Positions 1 through 6,215 of a stretch of DNA of 8,398 bases are shown here, piece by piece. Position numbers and translations under genes: made by a program. Under the pieces are notes generated by a model. That model saw only the letters and a list, made by a program, of their open reading frames with translations, searched no databases and was not told where the DNA came from. Source of the stretch: Methylophilaceae bacterium. GTDB taxonomy: Bacteria; Pseudomonadota; Gammaproteobacteria; Burkholderiales; Methylophilaceae. The stretch covers positions 1 to 8,398 of the forward strand of contig CANCPF010000047.1 in assembly GCA_947379975.1 (NCBI GenBank), given 5' to 3'. How positions within the stretch are numbered: position 1 is the first letter of the stretch; each line of letters begins with the position of its first letter.

Positions 1-716
1 CCTAGCAACTCAGCTAAGTTGCCACCAGTTTCACGCTGAATAAGTACCGCAATCACGAAATATCTTAAATCAGTGCTTGGCACGCGAATCGCCAGATTAC
101 CTAACGCCTCTTGAGTCGAAATACCGTAATTGATCTCATCAAACACAATTCTAAATTCAGCAGCGATAGGCTCAGGCATTTCAGTGCCAACCATCTGCAA
201 TGCGCTGGGAAAAGCATGCCCAGCCAACATAGCTCGCGCCATAAAATCAAGTGCATCAGGCAATTGCTGCTCAATAACCCGCATACGCTTATGCTTGGCA
301 GCTTGCGCATAAACGAGCGGGATAAAGCCAGCCGCAAGACTAATGATAATCACCACAAGGCTAGGAAAATTAACTAACCATGCCAGCACGAAGCCGCAGA
401 CTATGGCTAATAAGGTCACACTGATAAACGAAGCAACGCTCAAACCTAGCCCAGCTTGAACAAGAAGTCGATCTAATTGATGAATCCGTGGTACCTTTAA
501 TAGCACGCGCTCCATGCCCTTCGTTTTAGCCAATAGGCGTTGCTTTACTAGCGAGGCGGCTTTATAACTACCGCCTGCGGACATGGCCTGCAAACGTCGT
601 TCTATGCGTCTTGCTTCTGGGCCTTTATAAGCATTCCAAGCGAGATATAAGCCCTCTAAAAACAGCACCACCGCAAGAAACCCTAAAACAACAAATAAAT
701 AATAGAGATAATTCAC
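1..716 (-). CDS. tadB: Tad pilus inner-membrane platform protein TadB (3' end outside the window)
   Basis: My own reverse-strand translation gives an open frame of 238 codons from a GTG start to the window edge. TadB is a polytopic inner-membrane protein which, with TadC, forms the platform on which the CpaF/TadA ATPase drives Flp pilin assembly. An N-terminal membrane segment lies at about residues 3-23. A basic cytoplasmic stretch follows (about 31-75), then two hydrophobic segments around 95-115 and 118-138. The T2SSF-type cytoplasmic domain begins near 150, with the family-like motifs QLPDALDFMARAM and QRETGGNLAELL. TadB proteins usually have a little over 300 residues, so about a quarter is missing. 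The GTG is chosen because AGGAGG lies 5 nt upstream and no better start follows. The gene starts 9 nt after the cpaF stop. Family assignment is firm; the TadB rather than TadC choice rests on the long N-terminal region and the position after cpaF. Confidence 0.93.
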   Translation of the reverse strand, partial: MNYLYYLFVVLGFLAVVLFLEGLYLAWNAYKGPEARRIERRLQAMSAGGSYKAASLVKQRLLAKTKGMERVLLKVPRIHQLDRLLVQAGLGLSVASFISVTLLAIVCGFVLAWLVNFPSLVVIIISLAAGFIPLVYAQAAKHKRMRVIEQQLPDALDFMARAMLAGHAFPSALQMVGTEMPEPIAAEFRIVFDEINYGISTQEALGNLAIRVPSTDLRYFVIAVLIQRETGGNLAELL

Positions 717-721
717 CGTGG

Positions 722-727
722 CCTCCT
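722..727 (-). promoter_or_regulatory. Shine-Dalgarno of tadB, overlapping the cpaF stop codon
   Basis: A perfect AGGAGG reads on the minus strand at 727-722. It overlaps the last two bases of the cpaF TAG stop (728-726) and sits 5 nt before the GTG start of tadB. This decides the GTG start and suggests that tadB translation is coupled to termination on cpaF. Confidence 0.8.
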
Positions 728-2084
728 AGTCATATAATTTAGTAGGATCAAACAACTCGTCAGACACAGCAATACCGTGAACGCGTAAGCGGTCGACAAA
801 TCTAGGACGAATGCCAGTAGCCCTAAAATGACCTAATACTGTGCCATCTGGCCCTATGCCAGTTTGCTCATAAGTGAAAATATCCTGCATAGTGATCACG
901 TCACCTTCCATACCGGTAATTTCCTGAATGCTAGTAACCTTACGCTTTCCATCACTTAATCGAGAAATATGAATAATCGCTGTAATTGCAGAGCTAATCT
1001 GCTCACGCATAGCCTTTGGTGGCAAATTAAATCCTGCCATTCCTATCATATTTTCTAGTCGGGTAAGCGCATCGCGTGGCGTGTTAGCATGTACTGTCGC
1101 CATAGAACCTTCATGACCAGTATTCATGGCTTGCAACATATCAACCACTTCTGCGCCACGCACCTCACCGACAATAATGCGATCAGGGCGCATACGTAAA
1201 CTGTTTCTAACCAGCATGCGTGGTGTTACTTCACCCTTTCCTTCGATATTGGGTGGTCGTATTTCTAATCGTGCAACATGCGGTTGTTGCAATTGCAACT
1301 CAGCTGCATCCTCGATGGTAATAATGCGTTCTGTAGCGGGAATGTTGCTAGAGAGCACATTTAACAACGTTGTTTTACCCGTACCTGTACCACCAGAAAT
1401 CAGTAAGTTAACTTTTGCCTTCACTAACCCCTGTAACACTTCAGCCATTTCTGGCGTAAGGCTCTTCATATTCAGGAAGTCTTTCATTTGCAAAGGAATT
1501 AAGGCGAATCGACGTATCGATAAAAGAGCACCGTCTACCGCCAGTGGTGGAATAATCGCATTCACCCTAGATCCATCAGGCAAACGGGCATCCACCATAG
1601 GGCTAGATTCATCCACACGACGACCTACACCAGAGACAATTTTGTCGATAATTTTAAGTAAGTGCGCCTCGTTCTCAAAACGTACATCACTCAACTCCAA
1701 CTTACCTTTTCGCTCCACATACACTTGCTTATAAGTATTAACCAAAATGTCCGAGATGGTTGGATCTGCCATCAGTGTTTCCAATGGGCCTAACCCTAGT
1801 ACTTCATGCTGAATATCACGCACCAGATTGATACGCTCAGAATCATTAATCGCCATCGTTTCTTCTGAAAGTAAGCGCTCTACGACTTTTTGCAACTCTT
1901 CCCGTAATAAGTCCGGCGCCATATTTTCCATCATAGCTAAATCAACGCGATCTAATAGCTTACGATGAATCCGCGACCGCAACTCTTGATAAACACTATT
2001 GCCCATAACACCGTTTTGCACCGCAACAACCGGTAGTTGGGCCGTATTATTGTTGTTATCTTCTAATTTATCACGTAGCGACAT
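726..2084 (-). CDS. cpaF: Tad pilus assembly ATPase CpaF/TadA
   Basis: This is the 452-residue type II/IV secretion ATPase that hydrolyses ATP as a cytoplasmic hexamer to drive Flp pilus assembly at TadB/TadC. An N-terminal helical region (about 30-95) precedes the ATPase core. Conserved arginines lie in RRVDESSPMVDARLPDGSR (155-173). The Walker A is GGTGTGKTT (231-239, Lys237) and the Asp box is ITIEDAAELQL (256-266). The Walker B-like segment is RPDRIIVGEVRG (299-310, Glu307) and the His box is GHEGSMATVHANTP (323-336). All catalytic motifs are intact and the length is normal for the family. The ATG at 2084 is preceded by a purine-rich GAGGAAGG about 10 nt upstream. It lies 102 nt after cpaE, the widest gap in the window, and is followed closely by tadB. 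The ATPase assignment is essentially certain, and CpaF rather than another T2SSE relative follows from the motifs plus the Tad neighbours. Confidence 0.97.
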   Translation of the reverse strand: MSLRDKLEDNNNNTAQLPVVAVQNGVMGNSVYQELRSRIHRKLLDRVDLAMMENMAPDLLREELQKVVERLLSEETMAINDSERINLVRDIQHEVLGLGPLETLMADPTISDILVNTYKQVYVERKGKLELSDVRFENEAHLLKIIDKIVSGVGRRVDESSPMVDARLPDGSRVNAIIPPLAVDGALLSIRRFALIPLQMKDFLNMKSLTPEMAEVLQGLVKAKVNLLISGGTGTGKTTLLNVLSSNIPATERIITIEDAAELQLQQPHVARLEIRPPNIEGKGEVTPRMLVRNSLRMRPDRIIVGEVRGAEVVDMLQAMNTGHEGSMATVHANTPRDALTRLENMIGMAGFNLPPKAMREQISSAITAIIHISRLSDGKRKVTSIQEITGMEGDVITMQDIFTYEQTGIGPDGTVLGHFRATGIRPRFVDRLRVHGIAVSDELFDPTKLYD

Positions 2085-2122
2085 AATGTATTTTCCTTCC
2101 TCAATTCAACATTCATTCTTGA

Positions 2123-2140
2123 TGCCAATTGGCAGCCAAT
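2123..2140. repeat. Overlapping palindromes in the cpaE-cpaF gap
   Basis: TGCCAATTGGCA (2123-2134) is a perfect 12-bp palindrome. It overlaps a second inverted repeat, ATTGGC-A-GCCAAT (2128-2140). The result is three copies of a GCCAAT half-site in alternating orientation within 18 bp, about 40-55 nt upstream of the cpaF start. It could be a protein-binding site or part of a small RNA fold. No specific regulator can be named from the sequence. Confidence 0.5.
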
Positions 2141-2174
2141 CTTGTAGATTCCGCACTTTATAAAACCCATTACA

Positions 2175-2193
2175 GGCACGAAGTTTTCATGCC
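2175..2193 (-). other. Hairpin overlapping the cpaE stop codon
   Basis: On the minus strand, GGCATGAA, a 3-nt loop AAC, and TTCGTGCC can pair as an 8-bp stem with one U-G wobble. The TGA stop of cpaE (2189-2187) lies inside the stem and loop. No U-tract follows, so it does not look like a normal intrinsic terminator. An mRNA stability or processing element, or a weak attenuator between cpaE and cpaF, is possible. The function is inference. Confidence 0.45.
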
Positions 2194-3356
2194 CGATTCA
2201 GTAAACTATTCAACCAACTTTTCTTCGCAGCATGTGTACTTTTTAGCAGCGTTTGCGCAATTTCCTGCAAAGCATGTGTGACCGCATCATGCTTTGCAAT
2301 TTTCATAATAGGCACGCCTTGATTAACCGAGGCTGAAACCGCTATATAACTATTAGGAATGCTTTTAAATACTTTCATATCCAACGCAGCTTCTATATCT
2401 TCGATACTAATATCACCGCGTTTTTCGTGTCTATTAAGCATCAAGTAGATTTTGTTTTTATCGTATCCTAGCGACTGCAAGGCAACAATCAGCCGTTTGG
2501 AGTCGCGAATAAAAGGCAAGCTTTCTTGCAATACTAAAAAAATCATATCGGCATAATCTAAGGCTTTTATACTGCTAGCATTAAGTGTTCGGCCTATATC
2601 TAAAACCACATAATCGTATTGATTTTTGGCCAACTTCATCAGCGCATCAATGTGCGCGGGCTTGACCTCAGCCGCATGTTCAGCATCTTCAGGCGCTGCC
2701 AGCAAGCCAAAGTTTGGTAATACTTGCACCATGGATGAAGCTAACAAAGTAGCATCTAAGCGCGAAATATTAGCCGCCACGTCAGCCAATGTATTAGCCG
2801 GCACTTGGTCAGAAACAAATAGCGCGGCATCACCAAACTGTAAGTTCAAGTCCAGCAAGGCGACTTTTTCATTTTCTTGAGCGGCAAGCACATAAGCTAA
2901 GTTACACGCCAAAAAAGTAGCGCCACTGCCGCCTTTACTGGCAATAAAGGCAATCACTTTGCCAATTTTATTTCTACCGCCGGCTTGCTTTAACTTACTT
3001 TCAACGCGCCTTACCGCTAACTGCAAATCTTCGGCCACTAGTGGTAAGTGCAAAACATCACTCACACCGCTACGCATCGCTTTCATTAAAAACTCAGACG
3101 AGGCATTTTCGCTAAAAATAATCAGTTCAGTTGCTGGGTAATGCAAGCTAAACTGTTCTAGAAATGTAAGTTGATCCAATCCATGATCCAGCCCTTCCAT
3201 GATTAGAATATCTGGGCGCTCTTGTTCCGCAATTTGTGCAAGCTTGTCTGAGCCATTGTCAAATAACAATATTTCCCGCGGTGCATTAATCTCCTGCAAA
3301 TGCTGGCGGATTTGCTCTTTTAACGCCTTGTTAGGTGAAATTATTATTATTTTCAT
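2187..3356 (-). CDS. cpaE: Tad pilus localisation ATPase CpaE/TadZ (pseudo-receiver plus ParA/MinD-like domain)
   Basis: A 389-residue cytoplasmic protein that in studied systems places the Tad machine at its site in the cell. Residues 1-125 resemble a response-regulator receiver but lack its chemistry. The usual acidic pair is replaced by Ser-Pro in IIIISPNK, the phospho-Asp position is Glu54 (PDILIME), and the conserved Lys-Pro is Leu-Pro (104-105). Residues 132-370 are a ParA/MinD-type ATPase. The deviant P-loop KGGSGAT (141-147) keeps the first Lys, but Ala146 stands where MinD has its second Lys. Walker B is YVVLDIG (249-255, Asp253). The C-terminus KKSWLNSLLNRA could form a short amphipathic helix. 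The ATG at 3356 has only a weak upstream AAAG, and a tiny open frame ends across it (ATGA). The gene follows the second pseudopilin by 34 nt. Confidence 0.93.
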   Translation of the reverse strand: MKIIIISPNKALKEQIRQHLQEINAPREILLFDNGSDKLAQIAEQERPDILIMEGLDHGLDQLTFLEQFSLHYPATELIIFSENASSEFLMKAMRSGVSDVLHLPLVAEDLQLAVRRVESKLKQAGGRNKIGKVIAFIASKGGSGATFLACNLAYVLAAQENEKVALLDLNLQFGDAALFVSDQVPANTLADVAANISRLDATLLASSMVQVLPNFGLLAAPEDAEHAAEVKPAHIDALMKLAKNQYDYVVLDIGRTLNASSIKALDYADMIFLVLQESLPFIRDSKRLIVALQSLGYDKNKIYLMLNRHEKRGDISIEDIEAALDMKVFKSIPNSYIAVSASVNQGVPIMKIAKHDAVTHALQEIAQTLLKSTHAAKKSWLNSLLNRA

Positions 3357-3385
3357 TCTTTGGTTGCCATTTTATTGCTCGCCAT
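3353..3385 (-). other. Ten-codon open frame ending across the cpaE start (possible coupling leader)
   Basis: Between the preceding pseudopilin stop and cpaE, the minus strand reads ATG followed by nine sense codons (MASNKMATKE). Its TGA overlaps the cpaE ATG as ATGA. cpaE has a poor ribosome binding site of its own, so reinitiation after this frame is conceivable. An AGG lies upstream at about SD distance. The frame is short enough to arise by chance, and no evidence of expression is visible. Confidence 0.2.
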
Positions 3386-3390
3386 TTTTA

Positions 3391-3939
3391 TCAACCTGTA
3401 TAACCTAAGCTTTCTGCAGGCATGGTAACTGTTGAAGCTGGAATCGGTATTTTTAGAAAGGAAAACAAGCTCACCATTGGGCTATAACAAGCTTTAGCGG
3501 TATCTGGCGCAGCACAAGCTGGACCCGGCAGACCGACAATTGACACCCGCACCAGCGCAATACATCCACTGGGATCGGTTAAGCATGCGGATATATTGTC
3601 TGCAGCACTCATTGGAAATGGATTGGGCGTAAGGCCGCTTGCCGTTAGGTACTCGATATTAATGTTGCCTGTAGTAATCTCTGCGCCTGCTGGCAAACTC
3701 GTACCACCAAACAAAGCTGCAACTTTTGCTGGGCTAGTGCTGGAGTTATCCACCCAATTAACTACTGCTACTCGCGCGGCGTGCCGTGTGACTTCTTGCA
3801 CGGTATTTAACAGATAAAACAAGCGACCGAACTCTAAAATTCCAAACAACAAAGTAAAGAGCAACATAGCGACAATTGCGAATTCAATCGCAGCGGTACC
3901 AACTTGCTTGGCACATGAAATTTTTGTTAATTTGAGCAT
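3391..3939 (-). CDS. tadF: TadE/TadF-type pseudopilin (second of the tandem pair)
   Basis: A 182-residue TadE-like minor pilin. It has a short basic leader, then the prepilin-peptidase site VG/TAAIEF with cleavage expected after Gly14 and Glu at +5. A hydrophobic segment follows (about 18-40), then the TadE-like signature ILEFGRLFYLLNTVQEVTRHAAR. The C-terminal domain has four cysteines (119, 126, 142, 151), which could form two disulfides. The start at 3939 is chosen because AGGG lies 9 nt upstream. In-frame ATGs at 3948 and 3945 are possible, but they abut that AGGG. The open frame extends back to 4038, but that would overlap tadE heavily and bury the leader. It begins 11 nt after the tadE stop. 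TadF rather than a second TadE is inferred from position and the extra cysteines; the symbol is tentative. Confidence 0.85.
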   Translation of the reverse strand: MLKLTKISCAKQVGTAAIEFAIVAMLLFTLLFGILEFGRLFYLLNTVQEVTRHAARVAVVNWVDNSSTSPAKVAALFGGTSLPAGAEITTGNINIEYLTASGLTPNPFPMSAADNISACLTDPSGCIALVRVSIVGLPGPACAAPDTAKACYSPMVSLFSFLKIPIPASTVTMPAESLGYTG

Positions 3940-3948
3940 AGTCATCAT

Positions 3949-3952
3949 CCCT
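3949..3952 (-). promoter_or_regulatory. Shine-Dalgarno deciding the start of the second pseudopilin
   Basis: AGGG overlaps the TAG stop of tadE and lies 9 nt before the ATG at 3939. The two ATGs immediately after it (3948, 3945) are too close for normal initiation, which favours 3939. Confidence 0.5.
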
Positions 3953-4430
3953 AACGCATGTATCGCATGGAGGTAGATGGTGAAAGATTGACACTCCAAG
4001 CAGTCAACGTGCCATTTGGCGCAAAAAATGGAATCCAACTACCTATCGTAATTGTGTAAGCATTAACACTAACGTTCACGTAGCTCGGGCTTGCGTCACA
4101 AGGAGTGTCACAGGCCACAACAACATAGGTGCTAGAAAAATTAGGAACCTGGGCAAGAGTTGCGGCATCATTCACTATGGTTGTCGCCTCAGCAATTAAT
4201 GACGAATCAACAGCTACCGTAGTACTTAGTCTCGTATTAGAAAGAAAACGTGCGCTATCTCGTGTCGCTTTGGTGAGCGCATCGTAGTACCAAAATACTC
4301 TGCCAAATTCAATAATTCCAGCCACTATGATTAGCAGAAGAACTAGTAGTAAGGCAAACTCAACGGCGGCAGAACCGCGATGCCTCAACGAATTTAAGCG
4401 GTTCCCAATGTTTGGTTGGATAGTATTCAT
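3951..4430 (-). CDS. tadE: TadE-type pseudopilin (first of the tandem pair)
   Basis: A 159-residue TadE-family minor pilin. The N-terminal leader of about 19 residues is basic (NRLNSLRHRG). It is followed by the site RG/SAAVEF, cleavage expected after Gly19 and Glu24 at +5, as in prepilins processed by the Tad prepilin peptidase. A hydrophobic helix (about 22-42) leads into the TadE signature IIEFGRVFWYYDALTKATRDSAR (39-61). The remainder is a small periplasmic domain with a C-x3-C pair (Cys107, Cys111). The length is normal for TadE. The ATG at 4430 lies only 2 nt after the tadG stop and has no clear Shine-Dalgarno, so translation is probably coupled to tadG. TadE proteins are thought to be needed for pilus assembly, possibly as minor subunits. 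The family call is firm. Confidence 0.93.
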   Translation of the reverse strand: MNTIQPNIGNRLNSLRHRGSAAVEFALLLVLLLIIVAGIIEFGRVFWYYDALTKATRDSARFLSNTRLSTTVAVDSSLIAEATTIVNDAATLAQVPNFSSTYVVVACDTPCDASPSYVNVSVNAYTITIGSWIPFFAPNGTLTAWSVNLSPSTSMRYMR

Positions 4431-4432
4431 AA

Positions 4433-5809
4433 TTATTGGTAAAGCTTAATATCACTGGTTGGAAGTGGCGTTGGTAACAGTCCGCCAAATTCAACATAGA
4501 TCTCTTTGCCTGAAGCGCTGGTAGGAACTTGCATCAGAAACTGGCCAATACCAAGCACCTTCGCTGGCCGACAAACACCGCCAGCGGTTGAGCAGTCCAC
4601 AATTACTAAATTAAGCACTCTCCGTTTTGACTTACCTGGTCGATTCGCTACAGATGGTTGACTGAAAAAATTGCCACTTGTTTGTGCGTAGGGTGAAGTC
4701 TCAGGGTACGCAGTAGATGTGTTGCCAGGATATAAGCTTGTCCACTGAGAAACAGTAGCTCCTGCAGGTCTAAATCCAGACCACAACACACCATAATCAG
4801 CTGCTACCCTGCTAGCATATGGCTTCGGCTTGCAAGGATTGTTATTCTTACACGTGCCACCTGTTGCGCTATCAACAAAAGTGAGGCTCTGCTGTCCCGC
4901 ATCGGGCTGCATCCATTTACTAGGCGAACCAGCAGCGTTATCATTAAAATCATAATATTTAATATTGATATCTGGTGGTGCAGTTGCAGGGTCACATTTA
5001 CCCGAAGATGGATAGAGATCGAACCTAGAATCTAGCGCATCAAGCTGTGGCGTTGATATACCAGTATTGGTATTAACCGTTTGATTTACGATGGGGGTAA
5101 ATCCAATTTTACCGGCACAAACATAAGGTCTAGTCGCGTTGGTGTTGGTCACAGAACAAGCACCAGGCGCTGCAGACTCCGGATCAATCCAGTACATAGT
5201 GCCAGGACCGATTGGATTTGCATCACTCACTTTATAGGACACGCCGCGCTCATAACCCAGCTCATTAGTCGTGCCCGGATCTTGTAATTGGCAGATAGCA
5301 ATTGGTGTAATATCAACCTTAAATTTACCCGCTACCGCCATAGCAAAAGTACTAGTAGTGGCCATATTTGCAGACAATACATTAATAAACCAAGTGTTTA
5401 GGCTTCTAGAATTAGTATCTACCTTAAGAAAAGTCTTATCATCTGGATTCGCCTGCGCGGCGGCCAAATCGACCCATGGCCCAGTTGGAGAATCACTAAA
5501 CATCAGGTTTCCAGAGGTAATAAACACAACTTTGCTATTGAAGTCATATTTATTTTTACCGCCGGCCTCAATCGCCCGAGTGACGGCATTATTCACACCA
5601 ACCAAATTTCCAGTAAGCTCCTTAGCACCGCTCAGCGCAGCCGCATCCGCCGCATTTTGCAACTCAGTTTTAGCAACATAAAGGTGACCTAAATCTAGCA
5701 CCAAGCCAAGCATGCCAATCAGCAACGTTAAGCAGAGCGCAACAATAATAGCTACTGCGCCGCGCTGGTGCCGCATTGCCTGCTTATTAAAGTGTTTCTG
5801 CTTATTCAT
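4433..5809 (-). CDS. tadG: TadG-like pilus assembly protein, Cys-rich, no visible VWA domain
   Basis: A 458-residue membrane-anchored protein of the TadG family. After a basic start, residues 15-45 carry the TadG N-terminal signature: RGAVAIIVAL, a membrane helix, then LVLDLGHLY and the AKTELQNAADAAALSGAKEL helix. There is no Glu at +5 after the Gly, unlike the TadE genes downstream, so prepilin-peptidase cleavage is not expected. The large extracytoplasmic part has eight cysteines (about 173, 218, 231, 272, 320, 326, 406, 413), an even number consistent with disulfides. I see no DxSxS metal site of a von Willebrand A domain, which many TadG proteins carry. The start at 5809 is chosen over 5824 because AAGGGG sits 6 nt upstream. 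The gene follows the lipoprotein by 46 nt and runs directly into tadE. A role as a tip, adhesion or anchoring component is inferred from family and place. Confidence 0.88.
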   Translation of the reverse strand: MNKQKHFNKQAMRHQRGAVAIIVALCLTLLIGMLGLVLDLGHLYVAKTELQNAADAAALSGAKELTGNLVGVNNAVTRAIEAGGKNKYDFNSKVVFITSGNLMFSDSPTGPWVDLAAAQANPDDKTFLKVDTNSRSLNTWFINVLSANMATTSTFAMAVAGKFKVDITPIAICQLQDPGTTNELGYERGVSYKVSDANPIGPGTMYWIDPESAAPGACSVTNTNATRPYVCAGKIGFTPIVNQTVNTNTGISTPQLDALDSRFDLYPSSGKCDPATAPPDINIKYYDFNDNAAGSPSKWMQPDAGQQSLTFVDSATGGTCKNNNPCKPKPYASRVAADYGVLWSGFRPAGATVSQWTSLYPGNTSTAYPETSPYAQTSGNFFSQPSVANRPGKSKRRVLNLVIVDCSTAGGVCRPAKVLGIGQFLMQVPTSASGKEIYVEFGGLLPTPLPTSDIKLYQ

Positions 5810-5815
5810 CGTATT

Positions 5816-5821
5816 CCCCTT
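5816..5821 (-). promoter_or_regulatory. Shine-Dalgarno deciding the tadG start
   Basis: AAGGGG lies 6 nt before the ATG at 5809. The in-frame ATG at 5824 would place this purine run inside the coding sequence and has only an AGG 2 nt upstream. The internal start is therefore preferred. Confidence 0.65.
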
Positions 5822-5855
5822 CATTACCTATTCCGTAGTCGCCATTACTGCAAAA

Positions 5856-6200
5856 CTACTTAGCGCCACTACTACCTGAACTACTAGAACCAATACCTAT
5901 GGTAAAGACATTACCGCTAGAGGCTGGCTGCGTAAAAGACTTGTGATAACGATCAACCGCTGCGCTAGCCGCTTGACCATCCACCCCAGCTACTGGATCT
6001 GTACTCAGTGAAGCATCCGGATTAATAATCTGTGCCGCTTTAGCAGCGTTGACCGCCTCACCAAAATGTTGGTCTAACATAGGCGTTGGGGCGCTAGCAC
6101 AACTTGCCAACAGAGCTGGTGCTAGCAATGCGGTCAATATAAGTTTGAAATTTAATTTAAGACTAGCCTTAGAACACAATTTAAACGTTGATGTATGCAT
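5856..6200 (-). CDS. Small Tad-locus lipoprotein of unknown function
   Basis: A 114-residue exported lipoprotein. A basic leader and hydrophobic stretch (about 16-33) end in a lipobox LLAS-Cys34, so signal peptidase II cleavage and lipidation are expected. The residue after Cys is Ala, which favours outer-membrane sorting. The mature protein is short (about 81 residues). It has a helical region (DQHFGEAVNAAKAAQIINPD), a DPVAGVDGQAASAAVDRYHKSF segment (68-89), and a Ser/Gly-rich tail. I recall similar small proteins with an NPD...DPVAG-DG...RY-SF pattern next to secretins in other proteobacterial Tad loci, but cannot verify this here. It occupies the place where other Tad loci have the lipoprotein CpaD/RcpB, though no homology to that is visible. 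Lying between the secretin and tadG, it may help secretin assembly. AAGGAG, 9 nt upstream, supports the ATG. Confidence 0.82.
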   Translation of the reverse strand: MHTSTFKLCSKASLKLNFKLILTALLAPALLASCASAPTPMLDQHFGEAVNAAKAAQIINPDASLSTDPVAGVDGQAASAAVDRYHKSFTQPASSGNVFTIGIGSSSSGSSGAK

Positions 6201-6209
6201 GATGAATAT

Positions 6210-6215
6210 CTCCTT
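6210..6215 (-). promoter_or_regulatory. Shine-Dalgarno of the lipoprotein gene, overlapping the cpaC stop
   Basis: AAGGAG at 6215-6210 shares two bases with the TAA stop of the secretin gene (6216-6214) and sits 9 nt before the lipoprotein ATG. This points to coupled translation of secretin and lipoprotein. Confidence 0.7.

Noticed and set aside
111..377. Plus-strand and minus-strand short frames over the tadB region
   Set aside because: The real minus-strand frame here translates into a TadB protein with membrane segments and T2SSF motifs. The others are shadows.
1126..1734. A 202-codon plus-strand open frame
   Set aside because: It lies entirely antisense to the strongly conserved ATPase core of cpaF, has no recognisable domain, and is a mirror of that gene's codon pattern.
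2175..2193. Intrinsic terminator after cpaE
   Set aside because: The stem is followed by a mixed sequence without a U-run, and the next operon genes continue on the same strand.
3940..4038. Longer N-terminus for the second pseudopilin beginning MDSIFCAKW
   Set aside because: It would overlap tadE by almost 90 nt and put 33 extra residues before a normal short prepilin leader.
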